A stretch of DNA of 64,000 nucleotides, taken from NCBI GenBank assembly GCA_964414835.1, contig CAYPWY010000001.1, forward strand, positions 62,001-126,000, written 5' to 3'. Below, piece by piece: positions 1 through 9,757 of the stretch. The notes beneath the pieces were generated by a model. That model did not search any database and was not told the DNA's origin. It saw only the letters and a list, made by a program, of their open reading frames with translations. The first letter of the stretch is position 1. Each line of letters opens with the position of its first letter. The position numbers were made by a program, and so were the translations under genes. Source of the DNA: Eshraghiella sp964414835. Lineage in GTDB: Bacteria; Bacillota; Clostridia; Lachnospirales; Lachnospiraceae.

Positions 1-1229
1 GTAATCATATCTGTAAACTCTGCCGCAAGGTCTACATTAGACATTTCCAACACACCTGTTGCAAAGTATCCGCCATCGGCAGTTATGTCTTCTCCTATTC
101 CATCAAATTCACCTGAGTTAAGTGTTTCCTGGAAAAGATTGTCTCCTACTTTCTCAAGTCCTGACGGATTAACAAAATTGGCAACAACAATCTGAGCAAT
201 CACTCTCTGGTCACCATTATCATATGTAGCTGAAATCTTACCATCCTTGCTTATGCTGACCTCGCTCATTGTGCCGACAGCTCTTCCTGCTCCGCTTCCG
301 TCAAGCGCTCCTCTGGAAGCTTCAAGGGACGTCTCAGTACCTCTGCATGTTACAGTGGAAAAATCAACTGTTATGTCGCTTTCAAGTGCTGCAATACCAA
401 GTGATGTAACATTCAGTGTAATGATTCCGTCTGCCGGATCTTCCAACGAACCGTTAGCTTCGTTAAATGAAATTGTTGCATTGGTATCAATAAGCGCATT
501 AAGCTGTGCTTCCGTAAGCTCAAGAGTTCTTCCGTTGCAGCTTACAGCCGCCGCTTTAATTCCATACTCATATTCACTGTTCTGTGAAATCTGAAGAGTT
601 GCCTGATACTTGTAGCCCAGATTGTCATAGAACGACACATTAACAGAACGTGTTCCTCCTTCTGCGCTAAAGCTTTCATCTTCTTTGTTGATATTTCCTG
701 AAATCGTTGTGGCAGTTGTCGCCATAGGGTCTGCATACTGATTTTCAGGCGCATACAGATTGATGCTTGAAACATTGTCAACCTTTATATTGCCCTCGCT
801 GTCAGCTAACCATCCCATAACAGAATAACCCTGTGATGTAACTAATGTACCATTAGTGTCAAGCTGAAAGTTACCTGCTTTTGTAAAATAATTTACTCCG
901 TTATTATTGACAACAAAGAAAGAATCTCCGTTAATCATAAGGTCAAACGGATTATTGGTTGTCTGATAACCACCGGTTTCGGTAATTTTAGTGCTGATTG
1001 CAGATACTGTAGAACCAAGACCAATCTGTTTTGCATTAGTACCGCCGGCACCTGTCTGCTCGTTTGGTCCTGACGAGCTTGATGTTGTCTGGTATAAAAC
1101 ATCGCTGAAAGTAACTGACTGCGATTTATAACCTACTGTATTGACGTTGGCAATATTGTTACCGATAACGTCCATTCTGGTCTGATGCGCTCTAAGACCT
1201 GCCACACCAGAATAAAGTGCTCTCATCAT
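1..1229 (-). CDS. flgE: Flagellar hook protein FlgE (3' end cut by window edge)
   Basis: The frame is open from an ATG at 1229 to the left edge, about 409 codons, so the C-terminus is missing. The N-terminus begins MMRALYSGVAGLRAHQ and carries the rod/hook signature NNIANVNTVGYKS near residues 24-36, shared by axial flagellar proteins. FlgE polymerises into the hook outside the cell, exported by the flagellar type III apparatus. A strong ribosome site (AGGAGGTCATTAATT) precedes the start. It follows flgD, the hook scaffold gene, as in other Firmicutes fla operons. The length and the position after flgD favour FlgE over FlgF/FlgG, although those share the N-terminal motif. Confidence 0.9.
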   Translation of the reverse strand, partial: MMRALYSGVAGLRAHQTRMDVIGNNIANVNTVGYKSQSVTFSDVLYQTTSSSSGPNEQTGAGGTNAKQIGLGSTVSAISTKITETGGYQTTNNPFDLMINGDSFFVVNNNGVNYFTKAGNFQLDTNGTLVTSQGYSVMGWLADSEGNIKVDNVSSINLYAPENQYADPMATTATTISGNINKEDESFSAEGGTRSVNVSFYDNLGYKYQATLQISQNSEYEYGIKAAAVSCNGRTLELTEAQLNALIDTNATISFNEANGSLEDPADGIITLNVTSLGIAALESDITVDFSTVTCRGTETSLEASRGALDGSGAGRAVGTMSEVSISKDGKISATYDNGDQRVIAQIVVANFVNPSGLEKVGDNLFQETLNSGEFDGIGEDITADGGYFATGVLEMSNVDLAAEFTDMI

Positions 1230-1340
1230 AATTAATGACCTCCTGACACCAGTCTTTCGACTTGTATGTTTAATAATTGATTCAGCCGTTTCGCTGTCTT
1301 ATCCGTCATTCAAAGACAGTAAGTTTCCAAAAGGTCCAAC

Positions 1341-1754
1341 TTATACTAAAACGGCTCCGTCGATATTGGTGTAAATATTTTCACCATTACGACCCTGCTC
1401 CATAGCAGTTATCACGGTATTTTTCTGTGTGTTAACTATAAATGCATATTCATCCATTAACACTAAAGATTCCTTAATTCCCTTCTCATTGCTCAACTGT
1501 GCTCCTTTTTTAAGCCTGTCAAGCTGTTCCGAAGACAAATCAATGTTCCTGTCAGTAAGCCTTTGCATTGCATGCTTTGAAAATTTAATTTCACCAGTCC
1601 GGCTTCCTGCATCTGATTCCGCATCAACCTTCTGTTTTAAAATATTTTCAAAAGAAAAACTGCTTTCCTTAACAGGAGTTTGTGAAGTATTTGGGTTAAG
1701 ATAATGTCCCGTGACCTGCTCAATGGATGTAAATCTCGCATCCTTGATGTTCAT
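1341..1754 (-). CDS. Flagellar operon protein, TIGR02530 type
   Basis: A 137-residue protein lying between flgD and flgE. Its central part (IKFSKHAMQRLTDRNI, then a segment of alternating charged and hydrophobic residues) resembles the small flagellar operon protein of Firmicutes described as TIGR02530. Its biochemical role is not established; position suggests a part in hook assembly. There is no signal peptide or membrane segment. The start ATG at 1754 has an AGGAG seven bases upstream. The C-terminus ends NIDGAVLV. The family assignment is from recognition of the sequence and its neighbours. Confidence 0.7.
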   Translation of the reverse strand: MNIKDARFTSIEQVTGHYLNPNTSQTPVKESSFSFENILKQKVDAESDAGSRTGEIKFSKHAMQRLTDRNIDLSSEQLDRLKKGAQLSNEKGIKESLVLMDEYAFIVNTQKNTVITAMEQGRNGENIYTNIDGAVLV

Positions 1755-1779
1755 ATCTTACTCCTCATCCCTGATATTT

Positions 1780-2247
1780 TTACTCTACTGACGCTGTTCC
1801 GTCTATAAGCTGCTGATAGTAATCATCATCCACTACCGCATAAAGCTTATCTACCGAATAAAGGTAATCATTTATTGAAAAATAGATTCCGTCAGACTTT
1901 TTCTCAATACACTGAACAACTCCGGTAACATAATTAACATCACCGTCAACGTTGTCTGAGGCTGCAATAATAACCTGTCTGCCCACAAGAGACGCTGCTT
2001 TTTGTTCATTGATTGAATCGCTTACTGCCTGCAATTCTTCAATCTGTGAGAAAGCTGCCATCTGCGTTACCCATTCAGTATTGGAAGACGGCTCAAGCGG
2101 GTCCTGATACTGCATTTCCGCAACAAGAATTTTCAAAAACGCATCTTTATCCATAGATGAGGTCCCCTTGCTGCTGTCTTCGCTTAAATTGGTTCCGGAT
2201 GTATAACTCGCAACAACTTTTCCATTAATAACCTGTGCTGATGACAT
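1780..2247 (-). CDS. flgD: Flagellar hook assembly scaffold protein FlgD
   Basis: A 155-residue protein with the FlgD N-terminal signature: DAFLKILVAEMQYQDPLEP around residues 35-53, then a WVTQMAAFSQIEEL segment. FlgD caps the growing hook and guides FlgE assembly. The length is close to short Bacillus-type FlgD, so the large C-terminal domains of enterobacterial FlgD are absent. AAAGGAG lies six bases before the ATG. It sits between fliK and the small TIGR02530-type gene in an uninterrupted minus-strand run. Confidence 0.92.
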   Translation of the reverse strand: MSSAQVINGKVVASYTSGTNLSEDSSKGTSSMDKDAFLKILVAEMQYQDPLEPSSNTEWVTQMAAFSQIEELQAVSDSINEQKAASLVGRQVIIAASDNVDGDVNYVTGVVQCIEKKSDGIYFSINDYLYSVDKLYAVVDDDYYQQLIDGTASVE

Positions 2248-2261
2248 ATATATCTCCTTTC

Positions 2262-3626
2262 TTATGCTGTATAATTTACACTGATTCCGTTAGTTTCCAT
2301 AATCTGCTGTTCCAGAAGCTCATCAATGGTTTTGTCAATTCCGGAAAGCTCATCATCTGTTCTGAACCTTTTTCGTGTTCCCTGTCTGCTTTGTCTGCTT
2401 CCGCTGTCGTCTGAATTTTCGTGATTCATGGAAAATTCCCGGCTTGCTATGGTGACTTCAACCTGTTCAACCTTAAGGCCCTGATTATTAAGGCTTTCCT
2501 TAAGCTGCACTATCTGATTCTCAATAACTGCCTTGACTGTTTCATTCTGCGCCGTGATTGTGGCGGTAATAACGCCATCCTTTGATGCCACATTGAGATT
2601 AATCCTGCCAAGGTTTTCAGGTGTAAGCTGAATTTCCATTGATGTAGTCTCCGAAGTTACATTAACCTTGATTGCATCCAGCATTTGATTGATAACATCT
2701 GAGGTGTTTACTGTGTAGCTTTCGGTAAACTCTGCAACTGAAGCAATGCTTTCATTGACTGCCTGAGTAAGATTATGCACAATGTTTTCTGCAAATTCAT
2801 GTCTGCCGCCGCCATCTTCTCTATGCTCGCTGCCGACTCCGTCATCTTCCTGATAACTGCCGGATGCATTTTCAGGTGTTTCGACAAGCTCCTGCGATGA
2901 ATCAGTCTGAATTTTTTCAACAGTCACCTTAATCTCGCTGTCAGTTGATTCGTCCTTAACAATAGTTGCTGCAGTCTGCCCGTCAGCGGATGTTAAAACA
3001 TTTTGCTTATCTTCCGATACAGCATTATCCTCAACAGTAGGGGTTTCAATCTTTGCCAGTTCATCTGCAAAATCTTCGACTGTGGTTTCTGTGCCTTCAA
3101 TAAAGCTCTCCACGACCTGAGTGATTTCTTCCGTCAGTGTATTAAGCTCTTTAGCCAGCGACTCATCTGTAACTATAGCCGTAACATCAGTTTCGTTGAC
3201 TTCAGCCACAAGCAGCGCCACATTCTGAGGCATCAGCAAATCTGCAACCGTGAGACCAAGCTCACTAAGCTTCTCATCTAATTCCTCATCTGTAAGTCCC
3301 AGCTGCTCCTCTACAACATCCTTAACATCCTCGTAAGCCTTATCAACATCATCCTGCGATACCGTCTCGGAATTATCAGCCTTGTTAATCTTATCAGCGC
3401 TGCTTTGGGAATTTTGGATACTTTGATTTGCGTCAAAATTGCTTGAATCTGCGCTGCTGTCAGACTGGCTTATGTTGCTTTCCAATTGCTTTCCTGTTGT
3501 AGCCGACATAAGAGACTGAAAGCTCTCACCGCTTCCGGCAACAGGCGAAACATAACCCTGCCCGGTTCTGACATTGGTCATTGCTATAGCGGCATCAGAA
3601 ACAGCGGATACATTTCCTGCTGTCAT
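2262..3626 (-). CDS. fliK: Flagellar hook-length control protein FliK
   Basis: A 454-residue protein. The first two thirds are of low complexity, rich in Ser, Asp, Glu and Gln, as expected for the extended ruler part of FliK. The C-terminal domain (about residues 330-400) holds the recognisable hook-length motif MEIQLTPENLGRINLNV followed by a stretch ending QVEVTIAS. FliK is secreted and measures hook length before the export switch. The ATG at 3626 has AAAGGAGG eight bases upstream. It is placed between ylxF and flgD, as in Bacillus. Confidence 0.88.
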   Translation of the reverse strand: MTAGNVSAVSDAAIAMTNVRTGQGYVSPVAGSGESFQSLMSATTGKQLESNISQSDSSADSSNFDANQSIQNSQSSADKINKADNSETVSQDDVDKAYEDVKDVVEEQLGLTDEELDEKLSELGLTVADLLMPQNVALLVAEVNETDVTAIVTDESLAKELNTLTEEITQVVESFIEGTETTVEDFADELAKIETPTVEDNAVSEDKQNVLTSADGQTAATIVKDESTDSEIKVTVEKIQTDSSQELVETPENASGSYQEDDGVGSEHREDGGGRHEFAENIVHNLTQAVNESIASVAEFTESYTVNTSDVINQMLDAIKVNVTSETTSMEIQLTPENLGRINLNVASKDGVITATITAQNETVKAVIENQIVQLKESLNNQGLKVEQVEVTIASREFSMNHENSDDSGSRQSRQGTRKRFRTDDELSGIDKTIDELLEQQIMETNGISVNYTA

Positions 3627-3676
3627 CTCTCATTCCTCCTTTCTTTAGATTATATATGAATATTGGCTGAAAGCCA

Positions 3677-4456
3677 TTATTCCCCTGTAGGATATATAAG
3701 CAATGTAAGCTTGGCGGCAAGGGTTGAATCCATAGCCGCAAGTATTGCTGCTGCATTATCCCTCTTCATACATGACAAAATATGGGCAACCTTCTCCAAA
3801 TCTCCTGTCATCTCTTCAAATATAGCCGCTGCCGCATCCGCCTTCATGGCTGCGTATCTGTCGGCTAAATCCTGTATAACCTGATCCATCTGAAGCTGCT
3901 CAACAACTTTTCGATATATCTCTTCTGCATTCTCAGGTTCCATTGCTGCATACCACTCTGCATATTCTTCTATATCGGGTGCCTGGTCTGCAAAAACAAC
4001 CTCTTCATCAAACTTTTTCTTCAGCTGTTCGTAATTGGTCTGGTTCTCCTCATATGCCTGAAGTCTTGATACTTCCGCCTGCAATAAGGATATAGTCTCG
4101 GCATTGGCATCGGCATTGTCTTTATACAGAGCGATTTCATTCTCCAACTCGTTAATTCTGTCCATTGCTTCCTGCATAGTGCCATATGTATCACCGCTGA
4201 GGGAAATCATCTCTTCGCTTACATTAGGGAGTATTTTATTAAGCACCGGAACATCCTTCAACACAGGATATAAAACAGAACTTCCAAAGCCTCCCACATC
4301 AAGCTTTATGAGAAGCGCAAATATCGCAATCCATATTACAACAATAAAAAGCGCAATCAAAGACGTCATCATCTTGCCGCTTTTTTTGCCGCCTTTCTCT
4401 TCGTCTTCATTGAAATCCATATCATCAATTAATTCTTCGTCTCTGTCTCTTGCCAT
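3677..4456 (-). CDS. ylxF: YlxF/MotE-like flagellar chaperone, MgtE-N domain
   Basis: A 259-residue membrane protein. An acidic cytoplasmic start is followed by one membrane segment near residues 30-50 (SLIALFIVVIWIAIFALLI), a coiled-coil region rich in Glu, Gln and Leu at about 95-145, and a C-terminal helical domain of MgtE-N type with short repeats (MKADAAAAIFEEM, MKRDNAAAILAAM). This is the layout of YlxF/MotE proteins, proposed to help the flagellar stator or export. It lies between fliJ and fliK, the place of ylxF in Bacillus. Function is inferred from family and position. Confidence 0.75.
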   Translation of the reverse strand: MARDRDEELIDDMDFNEDEEKGGKKSGKMMTSLIALFIVVIWIAIFALLIKLDVGGFGSSVLYPVLKDVPVLNKILPNVSEEMISLSGDTYGTMQEAMDRINELENEIALYKDNADANAETISLLQAEVSRLQAYEENQTNYEQLKKKFDEEVVFADQAPDIEEYAEWYAAMEPENAEEIYRKVVEQLQMDQVIQDLADRYAAMKADAAAAIFEEMTGDLEKVAHILSCMKRDNAAAILAAMDSTLAAKLTLLIYPTGE

Positions 4457-4462
4457 AATGCT

Positions 4463-4909
4463 TTACCTCGCCTCTGCACTGTACTTGTAGCTTACAAGTT
4501 CATCTATTTCCTTTTTCTCCTGGTCATTAAGTTCAACAAGAAAATCTTCAAAAGCATGTTCCCTGAGTTTTTCGTGTGTTTTTCTTTCCTTCATAACTTC
4601 ATTAAGCCTTACTCTCGCAAGCTCAAAATTTTTCTCTGCGACTCTGACTTCCACAAGCTGAGTCTTGATACATTCCTTTTGAAAATCTATGGCATATCTG
4701 CCGTCCAATAAGTCTCGTACATTAATATGTCCCTGCGCCATAGCTCTGTAATCATTCTCAAGCTGTTTTTTTACCGCAAACATCATATCCAGTTTGTTTT
4801 TTTCTTCCGAAAGCTTTGTCAATGCGCCGGCATAGGTCAGACGTGCCTGTTCTTCCATTTTGTATTTTATATCCAGAATGTTCTGCATTCTGTAGGAAAA
4901 CTTCGCCAT
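4463..4909 (-). CDS. fliJ: Flagellar export protein FliJ
   Basis: A 148-residue, almost wholly helical, charged protein beginning MAKFSYRMQNILDIKYKMEE, typical of FliJ. FliJ is the coiled-coil stalk in the FliH-FliI ATPase complex of the flagellar type III export apparatus. Its ATG overlaps the fliI stop codon by one base (TAATG), and GAAGGTGAAG upstream can act as ribosome site, so the two are translationally coupled. The sequence is poorly conserved across species, so gene order carries part of the call. Confidence 0.88.
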   Translation of the reverse strand: MAKFSYRMQNILDIKYKMEEQARLTYAGALTKLSEEKNKLDMMFAVKKQLENDYRAMAQGHINVRDLLDGRYAIDFQKECIKTQLVEVRVAEKNFELARVRLNEVMKERKTHEKLREHAFEDFLVELNDQEKKEIDELVSYKYSAEAR

Positions 4910-6231
4910 TAGTCTTCACCTTCCTGCTGTTCCTGAAAAACAGCCGCCAGTTCTTCCAATTCCTCTTCATAGCTCTTTTTGGAGCCTGTGTCCTGCATAA
5001 GGAACTCATTGACCTTGTCTATTTTACTGATTGCATAATCTATATTTTTGTTGCTTCCTGCCTTATATGCTCCTATGTTAATCAAGTCCTCCGACTCCAT
5101 ATATGTAGCCATAACATTCCTGAGCTTTCCTGCAAGTTCCTTCTGTTTATCATCAACAATCTGACTCATACACCTGGAAATGCTGCCCAGAACGTCTATG
5201 GCAGGATAGTGATTTTTCTGTGCCATTTTACGGGATAAAGCAATATGTCCGTCAAGTATGCTTCGTGCCGTATCGGTAATAGGCTCATTGAAGTCATCTC
5301 CGTCTACAAGAACTGTGTAAAGTCCCGTTATCGAACCGACTTCTCCGTTGCCCGCACGTTCCAGCAGTTTAGGCATCTCACTATACATGCTGGGGGGGTA
5401 TCCGCGCGTAACCGGCGGTTCCCCTGATGCGAGACCTATTTCTCTCTGTGCCATGGAAAAACGGGTAAGCGAGTCCATCATCAGCAGAACGTCCTTTCCC
5501 TTATCCCTGAAATATTCGGCTATTGCCGTTGCAGTTTTAGCTGCTTTATTACGAATAAGTGCCGGTTTGTCAGAGGTTGCAACCACGACAACGCTGCGTC
5601 TCATGCCTTCCTCACCAAGGTCTCTCTCTATAAATTCCCTGACCTCACGTCCACGCTCTCCAATAAGAGCTATAACATTAATATCCGCTTTGGTGTTGCG
5701 GGCGAACATACCCATAAGGGTACTTTTGCCTACACCGCTTCCTGCAAAAACACCGACTCTCTGCCCCTTGCCTATTGTCAGCAGACCATCCACAGCCTTA
5801 ACACCCAAGGGCAGGACGGTGTCTATTATTACTCGTTTCAACGGATCAGGCGGTGTTGCTTCCACCGGATACCTTTCAAATTCGGTAATGGTTTCTCCGT
5901 TAATAGGATTTCCAAGTCCGTCAACCGCCTTGCCAAGCAGCTGTTCACTTACATTAACACATAGACGCTGGTTTGTATTTTCAACAATACAGCCCGGACC
6001 GATTCCGTCAACCGCTTCAAATGGCATCAGGATAACTCTTTTTTCCCTAAAGCCCACTACTTCTGCGTTAATGTACTCACCCGGACTGTCTTTGAGCATT
6101 ATGTGACAGACATCATTCAATCTGGCATCCGGACCTATTGACTCTATCGTCAGTCCCACGACCTTGGAAACTTTGCCCATCTTTTTGTAAAAAGTTCTGT
6201 TCGTAAGATTTAAGTATTTTGCTGTATCCAA
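4909..6231 (-). CDS. fliI: Flagellar export ATPase FliI
   Basis: A 440-residue F1-beta-like ATPase. Walker A is GSGVGKST at about residues 164-171; the Walker B region lies in KDVLLMMDSLTRF; the conserved PPxPLKR-like turn appears as ATPPDPLKR near 125-133. FliI energises export of flagellar substrates at the cytoplasmic face. The start chosen is TTG at 6231, with AGAGGT about nine bases upstream; the next Met is internal to the conserved N-terminus. It lies directly after fliH and is coupled to fliJ. Confidence 0.96.
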   Translation of the reverse strand: MDTAKYLNLTNRTFYKKMGKVSKVVGLTIESIGPDARLNDVCHIMLKDSPGEYINAEVVGFREKRVILMPFEAVDGIGPGCIVENTNQRLCVNVSEQLLGKAVDGLGNPINGETITEFERYPVEATPPDPLKRVIIDTVLPLGVKAVDGLLTIGKGQRVGVFAGSGVGKSTLMGMFARNTKADINVIALIGERGREVREFIERDLGEEGMRRSVVVVATSDKPALIRNKAAKTATAIAEYFRDKGKDVLLMMDSLTRFSMAQREIGLASGEPPVTRGYPPSMYSEMPKLLERAGNGEVGSITGLYTVLVDGDDFNEPITDTARSILDGHIALSRKMAQKNHYPAIDVLGSISRCMSQIVDDKQKELAGKLRNVMATYMESEDLINIGAYKAGSNKNIDYAISKIDKVNEFLMQDTGSKKSYEEELEELAAVFQEQQEGED

Positions 6232-6251
6232 AACGGCTTACCTCTAATTAT

Positions 6252-7070
6252 CTAATGCATGCAGCTGAGTATCTTAATTTCCTCAATAAGATTTTCCAGC
6301 TGGATATCCAAGCTACAATCAAAAACACCTGCATCCGTTTCAATAACACACTGACCTCTTGACATCTTAATGTCCTTGCATATTTCAATATTGTACTCTG
6401 AAGATGCCGCGCCATATATAAGGTCCCGGTTGCTCTCTAAATATTTGTAATCATCTTCCGACACTCGTATGGTAAATTCTCTGCTCATCTCAGTGTTGCT
6501 CATAACATTGTTGACAAGATGGAGAATCAAGTCTTTTTTATCTTCCGCCAAAATACCTGTGACTTTGGAAAACACTTCAAGTATCACTTCAGCAAGCTCC
6601 GGCTCTATATGTGCTTTCATATCATCATATTCTGCCTGAAGCGCCGCTTTCTTGTCGGCATATTCCTGTTCAAGGGCATCCCGTCTTTCCTGTAGCTGCT
6701 TTTCTATGGATGCAGCGGCACTTTCCATGCCCTGGCTGTATCCCTCGTCCCTTGCCTGTGCAAGAATCCGTTCTGCCTGAGCATTGGCATCACTTATAAT
6801 ACTTTGTGCCTGTTCCCTAGCATCATCAAGCACTTTGGAAATCCTGGTTTCTTCTTCCTCTGTAAGCTCAGGCTCTGTTATAAGTTCCTCAACCGTAGCT
6901 GCATTCAATCCGCAGATAAATCCGTCCGCATCAGGAGCTTCCGCTCTCTTAGCATAATTATTATGCTGCTTTTGTTCGGCAATCAACTGCTCCAAGAGCT
7001 TATTGGAATCTATCACCATTTTGTTATCATTTTTAATAATCACATTTCCATATTTCAAAAGATTAGACAA
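6252..7070 (-). CDS. fliH: Flagellar assembly protein FliH
   Basis: A 272-residue protein. A variable N-terminus is followed by a long charged coiled coil (about residues 90-160, rich in Ala, Glu, Gln and Arg) and a C-terminal domain like the V/F-ATPase peripheral stalk, as in FliH. FliH binds and restrains FliI. The start is TTG at 7070, inside the last codons of fliG (8-base overlap). A perfect GGAGGTGA ribosome site, eight bases upstream, is embedded in the fliG coding sequence and supports this start. Confidence 0.88.
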   Translation of the reverse strand: MSNLLKYGNVIIKNDNKMVIDSNKLLEQLIAEQKQHNNYAKRAEAPDADGFICGLNAATVEELITEPELTEEEETRISKVLDDAREQAQSIISDANAQAERILAQARDEGYSQGMESAAASIEKQLQERRDALEQEYADKKAALQAEYDDMKAHIEPELAEVILEVFSKVTGILAEDKKDLILHLVNNVMSNTEMSREFTIRVSEDDYKYLESNRDLIYGAASSEYNIEICKDIKMSRGQCVIETDAGVFDCSLDIQLENLIEEIKILSCMH

Positions 7071-8079
7071 TTATCTCGTCACCTCCGCCTCTTGATATAA
7101 CAATCTCGGCAGAATCCTCTAACTTACGGACAATATTAACAATCTTCTGCTGTGCTTCCTCAACGTCCTTAAGTCTGACAGGTCCCATAAATTCCATATC
7201 TTCCTTAATCATAGCAGCAAGACGCTTTGAAAGGTTGTTGAAAATAACGCTCTGAACCTCTTCATTGGCATTCTTAAGCGCAACTGCAAGGTCATTATTG
7301 TCAACATCCCTGAGTACTCTCTGTATAGCCCTGTCATCCAGTGAGAGAATATCTTCAAATACGAACATTTTACGTCTGATTTCATCGGCAAGTTCAGGCT
7401 CTTCAATTTCAAGAGTTTCAAGAATATGACGTTCTGTTCCTCTGTCAACCGCATTAAGAATTTCGACAATGGCATCTGTACCACCAATAATGGTGTAATC
7501 CTGATTAACTAAGGATGCAAGCTTACGTTCAAGCACGCTCTCAACTTCTTTGATTACATCCGGCGACGTTCTGTCCATCATAGCAATACGTTTGGCTACA
7601 TCGGCCTGTTTTTCAGGAGAAAGCGCAGACACTACCTGTGCTGCCTGTGATGCCGGCAAGTACGACAAAATAAGTGCAATTGTCTGAGGATGCTCATCTT
7701 GTATGAAGTTTAACAGCTGACCCGGATCGGTCTTGCGGACAAATTCAAAAGGCCTAACCTGAAGACTGGCTGTAAGTTTACCGATAACATCCTTTGCCTT
7801 CTCTTGTCCGAGAGCTTTTTCAAGAAGCTCTTTAGCATATGCAATACCGCCCTCCGCAATATACTGCTGTGCAAGACAGACCTCATAAAATTCTGATAAA
7901 ACTGATTCCTTGGTCTGCGGTGACACACTGCTTGTATTGGCTATTTCCAATGTTAACTGCTCTATTTCATCCTCACGAAGATGTTTGAATATTTTAGCTG
8001 ATTTTTCAGGTCCAAGGGCAATAAGAAGAATTGCACTTTTTTGTACTCCATCCAATTCCGTCGTCTTAGACTTTGCCAT
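7063..8079 (-). CDS. fliG: Flagellar motor switch protein FliG
   Basis: A 338-residue protein with normal FliG length and the armadillo-like motif EHPQTIALILSYLP near residues 129-142. A charged C-terminal torque helix region (AIQRVLRDVDNNDLAVALKN and following) is present. FliG forms the C-ring with FliM/FliN and meets the stator. AGGAGGAG lies before the ATG. It sits between fliF, whose C-terminus binds FliG, and fliH. Confidence 0.97.
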   Translation of the reverse strand: MAKSKTTELDGVQKSAILLIALGPEKSAKIFKHLREDEIEQLTLEIANTSSVSPQTKESVLSEFYEVCLAQQYIAEGGIAYAKELLEKALGQEKAKDVIGKLTASLQVRPFEFVRKTDPGQLLNFIQDEHPQTIALILSYLPASQAAQVVSALSPEKQADVAKRIAMMDRTSPDVIKEVESVLERKLASLVNQDYTIIGGTDAIVEILNAVDRGTERHILETLEIEEPELADEIRRKMFVFEDILSLDDRAIQRVLRDVDNNDLAVALKNANEEVQSVIFNNLSKRLAAMIKEDMEFMGPVRLKDVEEAQQKIVNIVRKLEDSAEIVISRGGGDEIIV

Positions 8080-8102
8080 AATAACTCCTCCTAAGCTTTA
8101 AT

Positions 8103-9707
8103 TTACTGCCACCCCTCATTGAGCCAGTTACGCAGCAATAACGCCACCGCCTCAGGATTTTCATCAACAAATTTTTCTATGGCGACACGGGTATCGGATT
8201 TATCCTGTAAGTCAATATCCTCAACAGGTGCACGATTTTCTTTGGTTGTTGCAAGCATATCTTCAACACTAAGCTCAAGCTCCGTCTCCTCCACTGCAAC
8301 AGGCCTTGTGCTTCTGATAATGATAAATATCAAAAGTCCTGCAATGAGCACTGCCAGCACAATCTGTACAATGAAAAACGGAGATGTTGAGCTTTCCTCT
8401 GCATCATAGAATATATTCCGTGTATACCCTAACATCTGTATATTATTACGGGGAATTCCCGTTCCGGTGGATATTGCATCCAAAAACGTCTCATCGACTT
8501 CAGCAGCAACAGGTTCGGAATTAGCCGCCTTATATTCTTCCCATGTCATATCATCAAGAAGTCCCTGACTGCGTGCATCTTCTTCATAAATATAATTTGT
8601 AAGCGTAGCCACTACGGTTACAGAAGAATTATCATAATTAATTGTTCCAGATGCAGGTCTTGTTGTGGTTATCTTTTCATTCTGAAGCCAGTTATATTCC
8701 GAAAGCGTATATTCCGAATTGTTGCCGTCCGCAGTCTGAAATTCATATGTAGTGTCCTCGTCATTAGACTCGGTACCTGCTGTTCCCGATGCGTCCGCAA
8801 TGCTTCCGATGGAATTGACTTCATAGCTGTAACTCTTAAGACCTTCATCACTTCCGTCCGGTATAGTATATTCTGTGTCCACAATTTCAACATCATCAAA
8901 TGTGACATCCAGATGCGGAGAAACCGTCACTTCGTTATACAGATTGGTGGATATAAGCATGCTTGTGATATGTGCTGTTATGGAATTCTCAAGCCGTTCC
9001 TGTACTTTACTGCTGGCACTGCTTGACACATATGAATTATTAGTGCCTCCATAGTACAAAAGATTAGCTTTGCTGTCCATGACAACTACCTTGTTAGTGT
9101 TATCATTGCCAACGTTAGCAGCAAGCATTAAGCCAATTGCCGCTGCCTGTTCTTCTGACATTTCCTTTGTGAGCGTAAGCATCGCAGTGATTGAAGCGTC
9201 TTCATTCTCAGTAAATACTGTACTGCCCGAATCCGAAAAATCAATAGTCACTCTTGCTGCTTTAACTCCGTCAATCGCTTCCAAATCCTTTGCGAACTTA
9301 GACTCAAGATATGCCTTATATTTTTTCTCTGCATTTGATGCGGTTTCAGTAAATCCTCCGCTGACCGCATCTTCAAGTGAATATCCATCTGACGATATAT
9401 TGTTGGAGCCTAACACAAGCTTAGCTTCAACATAATCCTCTTCATCAACCCTGACCACATTATCAGCATCTATGGTGCAGGATGTTATACCCTCATCATT
9501 TAAAAGCGTCCTGACCTCTGTTGCCTCTGATTCATTGGCACAGGCTCTAAGAACTACTGTTTTAGGTCTGGTCGTCACGACAGCTACAATAATTATAGCT
9601 GCCACAATTACCACCAAAACAGATATGAATGTTATTTTCTGTCTTTTATTAAATTTGCCCCAAAATTCTTTGATTCTGCCAAGAACTGCTTTCAATCTAT
9701 CTTGCAT
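8103..9707 (-). CDS. fliF: Flagellar MS-ring protein FliF
   Basis: A 534-residue membrane ring protein. Membrane segments are at about residues 25-44 (ITFISVLVVIVAAIIIVAVV) and about 438-458 (FFIVQIVLAVLIAGLLIFIII). The YscJ/FliF secretin-like ring domains lie between them, and the acidic cytoplasmic tail ends ALLLRNWLNEGWQ, the FliG-binding end. ATG at 9707 was preferred because AGGAG lies nine bases upstream; an ATG seven codons earlier has no ribosome site. The MS ring is the base on which the motor and export gate are built. Confidence 0.95.
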   Translation of the reverse strand: MQDRLKAVLGRIKEFWGKFNKRQKITFISVLVVIVAAIIIVAVVTTRPKTVVLRACANESEATEVRTLLNDEGITSCTIDADNVVRVDEEDYVEAKLVLGSNNISSDGYSLEDAVSGGFTETASNAEKKYKAYLESKFAKDLEAIDGVKAARVTIDFSDSGSTVFTENEDASITAMLTLTKEMSEEQAAAIGLMLAANVGNDNTNKVVVMDSKANLLYYGGTNNSYVSSSASSKVQERLENSITAHITSMLISTNLYNEVTVSPHLDVTFDDVEIVDTEYTIPDGSDEGLKSYSYEVNSIGSIADASGTAGTESNDEDTTYEFQTADGNNSEYTLSEYNWLQNEKITTTRPASGTINYDNSSVTVVATLTNYIYEEDARSQGLLDDMTWEEYKAANSEPVAAEVDETFLDAISTGTGIPRNNIQMLGYTRNIFYDAEESSTSPFFIVQIVLAVLIAGLLIFIIIRSTRPVAVEETELELSVEDMLATTKENRAPVEDIDLQDKSDTRVAIEKFVDENPEAVALLLRNWLNEGWQ

Positions 9708-9757
9708 TTTAGTATCTCCTAATACCATGCCACACGATCATATGCCATAAGCTTATA

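Noticed and set aside
1294..1319. CTGTCTT/AAGACAG hairpin before flgE
   Set aside because: A seven-pair stem with a 12-base loop and no T run inside an operon; too weak to claim as a terminator or switch.
5348..6106. 252-codon plus-strand open frame opposite fliI
   Set aside because: fliI is beyond doubt; the antisense frame is Ser/Leu rich with no family features.
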